A DNA stretch of 36,521 nt from Paenibacillus sp. Soil766 (GCF_001428105.1 NZ_LMSJ01000006.1:124390-160910); one strand, 5' to 3'. Positions 1-9,108 are shown, counted from the stretch's first letter. Program-made: numbers and translations. The notes: generated by a model from the sequence alone, not told the origin.

Positions 1-496
1 TTTAGTGATGTTTTTCATCACTAAAGCCTTCCTCTGCGGGCTCCGTGCGAGCCATGGAGTGCTTTAGTGATGTTTTTCATCACTAAAGCCTTCCTCTGCG
101 GGCTCCGTGCGAGCCATGGAGTGCTTTAGTGATGTTTTTCATCACTAAAGCCTTCCTCTGCGGGCTTCGCACGGGCTGAGAGGTGCTTTAGTGATGTTTT
201 TCATCACTAAAGCCTTCCTCGGCGGGCTTCGCACGGGCTGAGAGGTGCTTTAGTGATGTTTTTCATCACTAAAGCCTTCCTCGGCGGGCTTCGCGCGGGC
301 TGGGGCGTGTTTTAGTGATGTTTTTCATCACTAAAGCCTTCCTCTGCGGGCTCCGTGCGAGCCATGGAGTGCTTTAGTGATGTTTTTCATCACTAATACC
401 TTCCTCGGCGGGCTTCGCGCGGGCCGAGACGTGCTTTAGTGATGTTTTTCATCACTAAAGCTTTCCTCCGCCGACTTCGCGCGAGCCAAGGGTATG
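1..496. repeat. Tandem array of eight 62-bp hairpin units
   Basis: Units start at 1, 63, 125, 187, 249, 311, 373 and 435, an exact 62-bp period. Each holds a palindrome with arms GCTTTAGTGATG and its complement around a T5 loop. Unit 1 lacks the leading GC because the window begins there, unit 6 has GT instead of GC in front, and in unit 7 the right arm reads AATACC instead of AAAGCC. The rest of each unit (about 35 bp, GC-rich) varies more. Units 1, 2 and 6 are identical in that part apart from the window edge. Unit 8 is the most diverged and marks the array end. The array may extend left of base 1. It lies beyond the terminator of the GH88 gene and contains no plausible gene. Its function is unknown. 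Confidence 0.95.
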
Positions 497-532
497 CTCT
501 CCTCGCTGTGCAAAGCATTCAAGCGAGGTACC

Positions 533-572
533 AAAAAAGGAGCTAAGCGCAACACACCGCTTAGCTCCTTTT
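533..572 (-). terminator. Rho-independent terminator of the GH88/GH2 operon
   Basis: An 11-bp perfect stem (539-549 GGAGCTAAGCG with 558-568) and an 8-nt loop, flanked by six A on the left and four T on the right. It works best for minus-strand transcripts leaving the GH88 gene and could act in both directions, insulating the array at 1-496. Confidence 0.9.
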
Positions 573-580
573 CCCTTATC

Positions 581-1735
581 CTAGAATATCCGCTGGTTCC
601 AACCCACCAGCTTAGCAAGCGCTTCGACGTAGTAGTAGTCGCCATAAATGAGCGATACGTTCACATTCGAACCAGCAGGTTTATTGCCTGTTCCTTCGAG
701 TAGAATTGCTTGGTGTTCGGGCTTATCCCACGTTCCGTAATTCACAGTAAGTGACAGCAGCATCTGTTCTGCTGCACGGAGATACATCGCACCTTCGTTT
801 GACGGCAGGAAGGCTGCAAGGTCAATCAACCCCGAAGCTGCACAGGAAGCGGCCGATGTGTCTCTTGGCTCGTTATCCAACGACGCATCTGCACGGAAAT
901 CCCAGTGTGCCACATGATCTTCTGGCAGACACGCTAAGAAATAATTCGCCACGCGCTGCGCTGCTTTTAAGTACTGAGTGTCTCCTGTGAATCGATACAC
1001 ATTGACCAAACCGTGCAATGCCCAAGCTGCGCCTCGGCTCCATGCCGATTGTGGGCCGGCGCCTTGGCCGCCAAGCGACTCAATCAGCTCGCCTGTCTTC
1101 GGATTGAAGCTCAAAATATGGTTCACAGAGCCATCTTCCCTGATGAACTTCTGAACAACCGTATCGGCATGTGCTCTACCAATATGTTCGAATCGTGGAT
1201 CCCCTGTCGTCTCCGCTGCCCAAAATAAAATGGACAGATTCATCGTGGAATCAACGATTGACCAACCTATCTTTTCTTGGTTCCACGCGCGAAGGAAGTT
1301 ACCTGCGATGTTGAATCGCCCTGCCAAGAAATTGGCTGCTTGTAAGCCACGACGCAATCCATCTTTATCACCTGTCAGCTTATGTTTAATGACCGCTGTC
1401 GGCAAATACTGAAAGCCAACGTCATGATGGAAATTATTATCCCGAATACTAGCCTGCTCGAATTTGCCATCCCATTCCCAAGCCGCTTCCTTGTAACGCT
1501 CTTGACCAGTCATTTCATGCATAATCCATAGGATGCCCGGCCAGAAACCTGACGTCCACCAATCGATTCGCATATCATCGTAAACGCCGTCCTCTTTGGC
1601 AACGTGCGGTGATTTCTCCCCGATTTGCTCGATCATCCGATCAACCTTCACTTGCAGCTCTTTCCATACATCGGGCAGAATATCCCCAAGCTTCTGTGCG
1701 TTCTGCCAGGTTACTGCATCCTTACTTACACTCAT
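581..1735 (-). CDS. GH88 unsaturated glucuronyl/rhamnogalacturonyl hydrolase
   Basis: Cytoplasmic glycoside hydrolase, 384 aa, close to the 370-380 aa usual for family GH88. It removes the 4,5-unsaturated uronic acid left at the non-reducing end of oligosaccharides by polysaccharide lyases. Family signatures seen: DWWTSGFWPGILW (about residues 58-70), HHDVGF with Asp105 and IVDSTMN with Asp162, matching the two key aspartates of characterised GH88 enzymes (Asp88 and Asp149 of the Bacillus sp. GL1 enzyme, from memory), and the C-terminal YGDYYYVEAL motif. There is no signal peptide, so the substrate must be imported. AGAGGAGG stands 8 nt before the ATG. The gene follows the GH2 gene by 31 bp and is almost surely co-transcribed. 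The family is sure; the exact uronate substrate is not. Confidence 0.9.
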   Translation of the reverse strand: MSVSKDAVTWQNAQKLGDILPDVWKELQVKVDRMIEQIGEKSPHVAKEDGVYDDMRIDWWTSGFWPGILWIMHEMTGQERYKEAAWEWDGKFEQASIRDNNFHHDVGFQYLPTAVIKHKLTGDKDGLRRGLQAANFLAGRFNIAGNFLRAWNQEKIGWSIVDSTMNLSILFWAAETTGDPRFEHIGRAHADTVVQKFIREDGSVNHILSFNPKTGELIESLGGQGAGPQSAWSRGAAWALHGLVNVYRFTGDTQYLKAAQRVANYFLACLPEDHVAHWDFRADASLDNEPRDTSAASCAASGLIDLAAFLPSNEGAMYLRAAEQMLLSLTVNYGTWDKPEHQAILLEGTGNKPAGSNVNVSLIYGDYYYVEALAKLVGWNQRIF

Positions 1736-1766
1736 CTTATAATCCTCCTCTAAGTGGGTTTACTTC

Positions 1767-4286
1767 TTACTTCACAACTTCTATGATTGCTGTTACTGTT
1801 GACATCCCTTCGCATGCTGCACTGACAACAGATGTATATTTCCGCTGTGCAGCTCGATCAACATGTGATAAGGAAGCCAATGATGAAGCCGGGCCACCTG
1901 CACTCACAAAATCCGCAACTGTCATCCCAGCAGGTAATCCACCTGTAGGGTCTACATAAATTCCTGCACGACCACTAGCAAGCTGAACTTGTCTCGAACC
2001 GCGAATGGTACCCAGATTATCGAGCAGCTTTCCATCTCCAGCTAATCCAAACCGCACGAAATGAGCAGCATCCGGGCAAAAGATGCCTTCAGCATCAAAC
2101 GCTCGAACTTCCAAGTAAACTCGTCCATCCTCTAACGTTTCCGTCGTTACTTGGATCTCTGTCGGCTCACCCCACGCGTCCGATTGATACGTAAATTGCA
2201 GCTCGTCGCTTACAATTCCACCGCTATAGCTAGCTTCCGCACGCAATTGATACTCACCTGCAGTCAGCTCCGTCTCCCATCGAAGACCAGCACATGGGAA
2301 ATCTTGCGAATCCCGCTGTTTCACGCCTAAGCTCTCTCCATTAAGAAAAAGCTCAACTTGTTCGGCGTTCGAGTACACTTTGATCAACTTCCACTCGCCT
2401 TCCATCCCCCAGCGAATCGGCATCGTATGACCATAAATACGAACCATCGGCTCCTCTGACCAATAGGATTGGAACACATAGAAGGCTTCTTTCGGTGTCA
2501 GATCTCGTTCGACGATCCCCTTCATGTTCAAATACGGAATCGGAGAATCAGGACGCACCGGTGTTGCGAAATCCTTGAAAGACCACTGCGCGGCCCCTGT
2601 CAGCCAGTCCATCTTCTCTTGCGATTTCAAGTACCAATCGATCATTTCGCAGAAATACGTTTCTGACCAATCACCATCTCGTGATACACGCGGCTCACCG
2701 CCCGTTAATAAGTAATCCCCATCTCGCTCATCCGTGACACCATCTGTATTCTTCATAAACGCAAAGCCCGTGAACGTTTTCTCCACATGCCGAGTTGGCA
2801 AATTGTCCGCTCCCCACTCCATATGGAAGAACGAGTCTATATTCTCAAACGCCGTCTTGCAGCTTGATTCATAGTCGGTATATACGCCACGATACCAGCC
2901 TGCCCATATGGAAGGCGAATACACATCGATAATATCCTTGCAAAATTCACAGCGGCGAATCGCCGTTAATCGTCCAGGATCCAGCTCATGCGAGAGATCA
3001 TGCAGCTTTTTCATGAAGGTGCGAATCTCTTGCTGATCAAAATGATCGAAATCGCACTCCCAATCGTTCTCATTGCCCAAACCCCACAAAATAACGGATG
3101 GATGATTATAATGTTGTTCAATCATCGCCGTAAGCATATCGATGCATTGTTGACGATACGCCGGACCACCTAGACCGCCGCGACACCAAGGAATTTCCTC
3201 CCAGACGAGAATGCCCAGTTCATCACATAGATCCAGCACGATGCGAGACTGCTGATAATGACCGAGGCGGATGAAATTTGCGCCCATTTTCTTAATGAGC
3301 TGCATTTCTTCGCGAATCATGTCTTCCGTCATCGCTGCTCCGACTGCTGTATGATCCTCATGCCGATGCGTACCGCGCAGCAAGAGACGTTCTCCATTAA
3401 GCTTAAATGGACCTTGCTTCACAAATTCAAACGTTCGGAAACCGAACCTTTCTTGACTTGTCGTTTCACCATCCTCGCAGACGAGTGAAACATAGCAATC
3501 GAATAAATAAGGGTCTGTGACGGACCAGAGATGTGGATTCTCCACCTCGAACGCCGCAATTTCCTTCTCATCCTGCCAGGGTAGTAAGGAAATCTCCTTT
3601 TGGCCGACAATTGTTCCGTCTTGCTGCTTCAGCACAATCGTAAGTTTAATCTCCTCCGCAAGCTGTTCCGGATTGTACAATTTAGCTCGTACTTTGACTT
3701 TCCCAATTCCAGCTGCTTGTGTTTGCGCTGAAACATCTGCCACTTGTGTTTCCACATGTACCTGAGCCAGAGAGATCTGTGGCACATAGACAAGATTTAA
3801 ATACCGATATACACCGCCATACAGATTAAAATCACTCGCATCCGAAGGAATCGTCTCCAGTTCTCGGCTGTTATCACAACCAATCGCGACCGGCACACGC
3901 CCCGCATATCGCTCGATCTCCTTTGAACGCGCCATCGCCTCCGTAATATCCACCGTGAACTCGTCGTATCCGCCTAGGTGGGAACTCACCTTCTCGGTAT
4001 AGACATAAACATCCGTACGTTGTCCTGCCCCTTCGAAATGCAGCAGTGTTCTTCCCTTCGGATAAGGGTTATGTACCTCTAATTTGTTCCGATACCAACC
4101 TTGTCCCTGATAATACTTATGATCGGGATCCATCACATCAGTTCCGTTATACGTGTGCGGAAGCGTGACGGATTCCCATGGGACATTATAATGATTCTGC
4201 AGCTTATCTGAACGCCACACCTCCCAAACACCGCCTAAGGAACCGCGATAGTGCTCCCATTGTTCAGTTAACCGTTGTTTCAACAT
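1767..4286 (-). CDS. GH2 beta-galactosidase/beta-glucuronidase family enzyme
   Basis: An 839-aa cytoplasmic GH2 enzyme without a signal peptide. Order of parts: N-terminal jelly-roll sugar-binding domain (about 15-170, with the GQGWYRN segment), Ig-like domain (about 172-285, ending in FGFRTFEF), TIM barrel (about 290-600) with NFIRLGHYQQ, acid/base Glu406 in WGLGNENDW and probable nucleophile Glu490 in FFHMEWG, then C-terminal Ig-like domains. It cleaves a terminal beta-galactoside or beta-glucuronide; sequence alone does not decide which. GGAGGAG stands before the ATG. It is the first gene of an operon with GH88 and is divergent from an AraC gene over a 117-bp shared promoter region. The pairing with GH88 suggests sequential trimming of uronate-containing oligosaccharides. 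Confidence 0.9.
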   Translation of the reverse strand: MLKQRLTEQWEHYRGSLGGVWEVWRSDKLQNHYNVPWESVTLPHTYNGTDVMDPDHKYYQGQGWYRNKLEVHNPYPKGRTLLHFEGAGQRTDVYVYTEKVSSHLGGYDEFTVDITEAMARSKEIERYAGRVPVAIGCDNSRELETIPSDASDFNLYGGVYRYLNLVYVPQISLAQVHVETQVADVSAQTQAAGIGKVKVRAKLYNPEQLAEEIKLTIVLKQQDGTIVGQKEISLLPWQDEKEIAAFEVENPHLWSVTDPYLFDCYVSLVCEDGETTSQERFGFRTFEFVKQGPFKLNGERLLLRGTHRHEDHTAVGAAMTEDMIREEMQLIKKMGANFIRLGHYQQSRIVLDLCDELGILVWEEIPWCRGGLGGPAYRQQCIDMLTAMIEQHYNHPSVILWGLGNENDWECDFDHFDQQEIRTFMKKLHDLSHELDPGRLTAIRRCEFCKDIIDVYSPSIWAGWYRGVYTDYESSCKTAFENIDSFFHMEWGADNLPTRHVEKTFTGFAFMKNTDGVTDERDGDYLLTGGEPRVSRDGDWSETYFCEMIDWYLKSQEKMDWLTGAAQWSFKDFATPVRPDSPIPYLNMKGIVERDLTPKEAFYVFQSYWSEEPMVRIYGHTMPIRWGMEGEWKLIKVYSNAEQVELFLNGESLGVKQRDSQDFPCAGLRWETELTAGEYQLRAEASYSGGIVSDELQFTYQSDAWGEPTEIQVTTETLEDGRVYLEVRAFDAEGIFCPDAAHFVRFGLAGDGKLLDNLGTIRGSRQVQLASGRAGIYVDPTGGLPAGMTVADFVSAGGPASSLASLSHVDRAAQRKYTSVVSAACEGMSTVTAIIEVVK

Positions 4287-4403
4287 GTTACGTGTCTCCT
4301 CCTAGTTGCACATTCACTTGACTTCATCGTATCAAAAAAAAGAACATAAAAGTGTATGCCTCTTATGATAAAATGTTGTTAGAATACGATGAGGTGATCT
4401 CCT
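4287..4403. promoter_or_regulatory. Divergent promoter region GH2 / AraC with long-spaced inverted repeat
   Basis: The 117-bp intergenic stretch must carry both promoters. TCATCGTAT (4324-4332) and its exact complement ATACGATGA (4384-4392) form a 9-bp inverted repeat spaced by 51 bp, enclosing an A-run and TATGATAAAAT, a possible -10 for the AraC gene. The repeats may be regulator sites. No clear -35 was assigned. Confidence 0.45.
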
Positions 4404-5294
4404 ATGAAGCTGATGAATTACATGAACTTAAACGTGCACCCGGTGCAATTGTCGTTTTTCAAAGATCGAACACACGCTTTCGAAGAAGTATTTCATGCTC
4501 ATCAGGGTATGGAGCTGCTTATCGTACATGAAGGCACTGGAATCGTCGTAATAGAACAACAAATTGTCGAGCTGACACCGGGCTCTATTTTCTGCTTTAG
4601 ACCTTTTCAACTACATCGCATTCGGATTCACAATCTACCTCAAGATAGATATATCCGCTCGCTATTCGTCCTGGAACCCGCTGTCCTAGAAGCAGCGCTC
4701 TCTGCCTTTCCAACACTACGTGAGTTCCTCAATAAGCTATGGAAGGATCCGCTTATGCCGCAGGCATTTCGGAGTGAAAGTCTTGTGGAGCTTGAAGTCT
4801 TATTGCACAGCTATATACCTCGACTGGATGCTGCCAAGGAACGAGGACCCGAGCGACTGCTGGAAGAGCAGACTCTCTTCCTCACGGCTTTCTTGCATCA
4901 GCTCCGTACGGATTCCGAGAAGCGATCGGATTCATTGCCTCAACGTTCAGGTAGAAGCTCAACCACAGCAGAGAGAATGCTCGCTTGGATTGAAGCGCAT
5001 TACATGGAGCCCTTCAGGCTAGATGAACTCGCCGCATTTGTTCACCTGACACCCAATCATGTATCTGCTACCTTTCACCAGTCCATTGGCAGCACCATAA
5101 CTGAATACTTGACCGCACGCCGGATCCGACAAGCCTGCTGGTTACTGCGAACAACAGACATGTCCGTACAAGATATTGGTGAGGGGGTTGGATTGGCTAA
5201 CTTCTCTTACTTCTGCCAACTATTTAAGAAGCATGTGGGATACACACCCTATAAATTCAAAGGAATGAGTGCTTATACCAATTTTATAGAGTGA
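4404..5294 (+). CDS. AraC-family transcriptional regulator
   Basis: A 296-aa one-component sugar-responsive regulator. Residues about 10-140 form a cupin-type ligand-binding domain (HAHQGMELLIVHEGTG; PGSIFCFRPFQLHRI). Residues about 190-285 form the double helix-turn-helix of the AraC family: RLDELAAFVHLTPNHVSATF, then VQDIGEGVGLANFSYFCQLFKKHVGYTPYKF. GAGGTGAT precedes the ATG. It is divergent from the GH2/GH88 operon, so it most likely controls that operon and itself in response to a sugar released from the imported oligosaccharide (inference from position). The length is normal and no defects were seen. Confidence 0.92.
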   Translation: MKLMNYMNLNVHPVQLSFFKDRTHAFEEVFHAHQGMELLIVHEGTGIVVIEQQIVELTPGSIFCFRPFQLHRIRIHNLPQDRYIRSLFVLEPAVLEAALSAFPTLREFLNKLWKDPLMPQAFRSESLVELEVLLHSYIPRLDAAKERGPERLLEEQTLFLTAFLHQLRTDSEKRSDSLPQRSGRSSTTAERMLAWIEAHYMEPFRLDELAAFVHLTPNHVSATFHQSIGSTITEYLTARRIRQACWLLRTTDMSVQDIGEGVGLANFSYFCQLFKKHVGYTPYKFKGMSAYTNFIE

Positions 5295-5412
5295 CACGCA
5301 CGGGACAGGACTATTAAGACACTTTAATTATATCCAGACTTTACCATGATACCCGACACTTGGCATGGGATAATGACAACATAAGAATCTAAGCCTTGAT
5401 GGAGGTTGTGAC

Positions 5413-6399
5413 ATGCCCAATTGGATTATTCGAAAATTACAGCAGCCCGACGATTTTATAGAGGTTGCACAGCTTCTTAATTTGATCTGGTCGGAACCAA
5501 CAACAGCAGAACAGCTAAACGAAGACGAGGACAAAATTCCTCCAGGCCAGCTGCACTACAATGAAGAAGGACAGTTGATGGGATGGGATCGTCCCAAATG
5601 GGTTGCAGAAGACGAGCATGGACAAGTTGTCGCCTACGCAATTGCATGGCGAGCCCCCTGGACAGAGCCTGGGGCATTAATCTATTCCTTAGTAGTTGAT
5701 CCGAAAATTCGAGGTAACGGCATAGGAAATGATTTGTATGATACGGTTTATCAATGGGCAGTTCAGGTTAAAGCCTCGCGGCTCATTGGCTATATGAAGG
5801 AGAGTGACGAACGATCCTTAGCTTTTGCTGAACGACGCAACCACGTGAAAGAGCGCCATTCCTTCGAATCTGTTCTAGATTTGGCAACGTTTGATGGCGG
5901 TAAACTCGAGGAATCCATCCAAATTGCCGAACGAGCAGGCATTCAGTTCATTACCTTGGCAGATGAACCTGGGGAAGTCAGTGAGAGGAAGCTGCATGAG
6001 CTATACAAGATCACACATCCAGATATTCCGGGCTACTCAGGCGACTTTCCCTGGTTCGAAGAGTGGAAAAAGTGGAGTATCTCGCAAAAAGGTGTACGCC
6101 CCGAATGGATTCATATCGCCAAAGATGGTGAACGCTATATTGGTGTCGTAACGCTGCAGCAAAACGAGCAAACACGTGCCATGTATCATGAATACACCGG
6201 TGTGCTTCCGGAATATAGAGGTCGGCGGATTGCACTTGCCTTAAAGATGATCGGTGTGCAAACCGCTCGTAATTATGGTGTACCTTATTTGAAAACACAT
6301 AATGATTCCATGAACGCTCCTATGCTGCGCATTAACCGCGATTTAATCGGCTTCCGCGCAGAACCTGGAAGTTATAAAATGGTATGCGATCTTCGTTGA
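5413..6399 (+). CDS. Tandem GNAT-domain acetyltransferase
   Basis: A 328-aa protein with two GNAT (acetyl-CoA N-acyltransferase) folds in one chain. The first (about 1-160) carries the acetyl-CoA pyrophosphate loop RGNGIGNDLYD after the beta-4 strand ALIYSLVVDP. The second (about 165-328) has TGVLPEYRGRRIALALKM, a looser version, and a C-terminal LKTHNDSMNAPMLRINRDLIGF segment shortened here to its key parts: THNDSMN and NRDLIGF. This two-domain layout resembles mycothiol-synthase-like and other small-molecule acetyltransferases. Only the first domain has the full Q/RxxGxG/A motif, so the second may be structural or substrate-binding. GGAGGTTGTGAC precedes the ATG. It is monocistronic and ends before a terminator at 6517. 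The substrate cannot be read from sequence. Confidence 0.85.
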   Translation: MPNWIIRKLQQPDDFIEVAQLLNLIWSEPTTAEQLNEDEDKIPPGQLHYNEEGQLMGWDRPKWVAEDEHGQVVAYAIAWRAPWTEPGALIYSLVVDPKIRGNGIGNDLYDTVYQWAVQVKASRLIGYMKESDERSLAFAERRNHVKERHSFESVLDLATFDGGKLEESIQIAERAGIQFITLADEPGEVSERKLHELYKITHPDIPGYSGDFPWFEEWKKWSISQKGVRPEWIHIAKDGERYIGVVTLQQNEQTRAMYHEYTGVLPEYRGRRIALALKMIGVQTARNYGVPYLKTHNDSMNAPMLRINRDLIGFRAEPGSYKMVCDLR

Positions 6400-6516
6400 A
6401 CATTAATCAAGATAATGAGAAAACACAATAATTTTCATCTAATTTCCAATTCAAATTCCGTAACAAAAAACTTCATTTGCTCAATAGTAGTCATTACATA
6501 TTATTGCAGGTGAAGC

Positions 6517-6557
6517 ACACCGCTCCCTCCCTACTCGGGGAAGGCGCGGTGTTTTTT
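6517..6557 (+). terminator. Terminator after the GNAT gene
   Basis: ACACCGC (6517-6523) pairs with GCGGTGT (6546-6552) and is followed by six T (6552-6557). It lies 118 bp after the GNAT stop and just before the next gene. Confidence 0.75.
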
Positions 6558-6579
6558 GTCTTAACTGAGGGGGGGGGGA

Positions 6580-7184
6580 ATGATCTTGGGCATATATGAA
6601 ACATGGTTGGAAAAACAGAGGAAGAATCTTACTAGTGAGGCTCTCCGTCGATTAAATGAAGGACATGCTCACAATGAGAAGTTACTTGTACATGATCTTT
6701 GGCTGCCTTCCGTCGGCAACTTAGATTTTTTACATGCGGAGTACGAAATTATAAATTATCGGGATGGTGTCTTCTATTTGGATTTCGCCTATATCAGACC
6801 ATCTTATATGATGAATTGGGAAGTCGATGATTTCAGCTCGCATACCACACAAGTGACCCGTCGAAGCTTTGAGTATGAGCGCGAAAGACAAAACCAATTG
6901 ATGCTAGACGGATGCAAATTTATCGTTTCCCTCTTGACGCCATCAAAGAGAAGCCGCGACGCTGCCAGCAACTTATCCAGCAAGTGTTAGGAAAATTATA
7001 TGGTGGTGGAGTAACTACGGATCTGAAATTTTCATTAAAGCAGCGCGAAATCCTTCGTTTCGCCATGCAGAAACAGAGGCCTTATTTGCTCCAAAGTCTT
7101 GTATTCCCGCATAAATACTCCAATTTAGCATTACACCATCACTTCATTTTCAGCAAGAATAGCAAAAAGCCCAATATAAGATGA
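6580..7184 (+). pseudogene. Frameshifted DUF559/Vsr-like (PD-(D/E)XK) protein
   Basis: Two overlapping frames make up one protein. Frame 1 (6580-6990) begins MILGIYETWLEKQR and carries the family core YLDFAYIRP, NWEVDD and YERERQNQLMLDGCK. The conserved continuation YRFPLDAIKEKPRRCQQ is in another frame (open to the stop at 7182-7184). Reading through needs one missing base restored near 6918-6925, within GCAAATTTAT. The core resembles the DUF559/very-short-patch nuclease type of PD-(D/E)XK fold (D...E-x-D...R...L..DG....RF), a protein type I recall as common in Paenibacillus. The usual EIDG is EVDD here. The C-terminus also looks degraded. A run of ten G (6569-6578) forms the ribosome binding site. 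It is probably a pseudogene; a programmed shift or sequencing error is possible. Confidence 0.7.
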
Positions 7185-7202
7185 TGTCATCACCTTATAT
7201 TG
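7163..7202 (-). terminator. Terminator of the CBS-LtaS operon
   Basis: CAATATAAG (7172-7180) pairs with CTTATATTG (7194-7202), with an inner GATG/CATC pair, and an A-run on the left (7164-7168) gives a T-run on the minus strand. It lies 40 bp past the LtaS-type stop and overlaps the 3' end of the facing pseudogene. Confidence 0.85.
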
Positions 7203-7242
7203 AGCGAGCCGCCAGTACGCTCTTACTAAACATTCATTTCCT

Positions 7243-9078
7243 TTATTCAGGCTCCACACGATCAGGGAGTTGGGTTACATAGCTATCGGATAATTGCAGA
7301 AGCTTTAACGAATGATTGAATTCTTCTTCGGTTGCCGATTGATGTTCGTTGGCATTACCGGCAAGCGTATAATAATTGCCATCCTCGAAACCTTTACCTG
7401 ACATGAAAAGCTCCTCATTATTTACAAATGACCCTGTTGGCAAGTAATAGCGTTGTGGCAATAAGTTATATGCCGTTTGGTTAAGTAAATCTTGACCAAA
7501 GTGTATATAGTCTGTCAACGGCACACCAAGAAGGTTGGCAACTGTTGGTAGAATATCAACTTGACCACCTAATTGACTTTGAACTTGCGGTGTGGTGACG
7601 CCTTCCGCAGCAATAATAAAAGGAATATTTATGAGTTCTTTTTCGCTATATTCATGACCTAGTATTTCAGTCATCAATTGTTTATCATCCGCTTTTAATG
7701 AAAATAAGGGAAGTCCGCGGTGATCACCATAGAGAACTACAACACTATTCTCCCAAATTCCTCGCATTTTCAAATCCTCGATAAACAAACCTAGTGCGTA
7801 GTCCGCATAATTCTCTGCGCGAATGTAGTCACCTACGAAGGTACCTTCGTACCGCTCAGGCAAGGTCATTTTATATTTTTCTTCCGGAATGCTGAACGGA
7901 TTATGAGAGCTCATGGAAATTACATGCGCGTAAAAAGGTGTTCCTTGCGCTTGATACGATGCTAATTCTTCCGCTGTTTTCTGGTATAATACTTCATCGG
8001 ACGAGCCATAAAAGAAGGCATCCTCATCTTTGAAAAATTGTTTATCATAGTATCGATCATAACCAATCGCTTGATATAAATCATCCCGATTCCAAAACCC
8101 AACTTCATTCGTATGGAAATTCATCGTGGTGTAGCCTTGCTTCTGCAGAAGCTTCGGAAGGCTAGGTAAATCCTTCTTACCATAGACTTGAGTCGCCGCG
8201 CCATCCGGCGGTACATAGTACGACGTGTTTACGATAAACTCGGCATCCGACGTATTCCCTTGACCAATTTGTTGATAAAATTTAGGGAAATAATAGCTGG
8301 ATCCAGCCAACCGATTCAGGTTGGGGGTAATTTCAGTCCCATCAATGTTCAAGCCGATGAGGAAGTTCTGGAAGGACTCCAACTGAATGATAATCAGATT
8401 CTTGCCACTCGCTGCTCCGTGTAACGCGGGTTCAACGACCGCTACTTTATTCTTTAAATCGTCTATGGCGGACTGTGTAATCTGATCCGGGCTAATGATT
8501 TCTTCTTTCTTTTGAGAAAGCAGGTTATACATTTCATAATTTAAGATACCCATTTTGGACGCCTTCACATTTTCATTGAAGGAACTGCGGTTAGGAATCA
8601 CGCTTAGTGCACAAAGTAATAAGGAGAAACAAGCAACACTAGCCACGATTTTCATGCTTAGCGGCTTCCATTCTCTCGATTTTGGCTTGATAAATGCAAA
8701 GAAAGCAACTATCACGATATCTAAGAAGAAAAGTAAATACTGGGGCTCAATCACAGAGAATATGCTCTTCTTGACGGCACCGACTTGCTTGGCTTGGGTT
8801 AACACGTGATACGTCGCAATAACGCCAAAATGCTTATAATAAATAACAAGTGCAAAAAACAAAATAGTCATAATCAGGTCAACCGCGAGATACCAAGCGA
8901 GTTTATGCTTTTTCACCACATATTCAACCACGCAATACGTTATTAAGATCGCGGGTATTTCTGTCAGCAGAATCCTTGCGGATGGGCCTGTTTCAAATAA
9001 AATCATCCATGCTACATAAATTTTTATCACAATAAATAAAGGAAATAAGAATAATCTATGTCTGAGCCGTTCCAACAT
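7243..9078 (-). CDS. LtaS-family lipoteichoic acid synthase / phosphoglycerol transferase
   Basis: A polytopic membrane enzyme of 611 aa from the chosen start. Five N-terminal membrane helices (first about residues 10-27, last about 142-160) are followed by an extracellular sulfatase-fold domain: IIIQLESFQNF with metal ligand Glu234, GQGNTSDAEF with catalytic Thr276, then SMSSHNPF and YGDHRG metal-site motifs. The family transfers glycerol phosphate from phosphatidylglycerol to the growing lipoteichoic acid chain or its primer. An in-frame ATG exists 18 bp upstream (9096) but lacks a ribosome site; AAAGGAG stands 8 nt before the ATG at 9078, which decides this start. It is probably co-transcribed with the CBS gene 30 bp upstream. 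Whether it is the main polymerase or an LTA primase/paralogue is open. Confidence 0.88.
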   Translation of the reverse strand: MLERLRHRLFLFPLFIVIKIYVAWMILFETGPSARILLTEIPAILITYCVVEYVVKKHKLAWYLAVDLIMTILFFALVIYYKHFGVIATYHVLTQAKQVGAVKKSIFSVIEPQYLLFFLDIVIVAFFAFIKPKSREWKPLSMKIVASVACFSLLLCALSVIPNRSSFNENVKASKMGILNYEMYNLLSQKKEEIISPDQITQSAIDDLKNKVAVVEPALHGAASGKNLIIIQLESFQNFLIGLNIDGTEITPNLNRLAGSSYYFPKFYQQIGQGNTSDAEFIVNTSYYVPPDGAATQVYGKKDLPSLPKLLQKQGYTTMNFHTNEVGFWNRDDLYQAIGYDRYYDKQFFKDEDAFFYGSSDEVLYQKTAEELASYQAQGTPFYAHVISMSSHNPFSIPEEKYKMTLPERYEGTFVGDYIRAENYADYALGLFIEDLKMRGIWENSVVVLYGDHRGLPLFSLKADDKQLMTEILGHEYSEKELINIPFIIAAEGVTTPQVQSQLGGQVDILPTVANLLGVPLTDYIHFGQDLLNQTAYNLLPQRYYLPTGSFVNNEELFMSGKGFEDGNYYTLAGNANEHQSATEEEFNHSLKLLQLSDSYVTQLPDRVEPE

Positions 9079-9108
9079 ACAGAGAGCTCCTTTCATTTAC
9101 ACACTTTG

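Noticed and set aside
1..496. CRISPR array
   Set aside because: The whole 62-bp unit repeats; there are no unique spacers and no cas genes in the window.
494..703. Small plus-strand reading frame after the array
   Set aside because: It runs across the terminator and antisense to the end of the GH88 gene, with no ribosome site.
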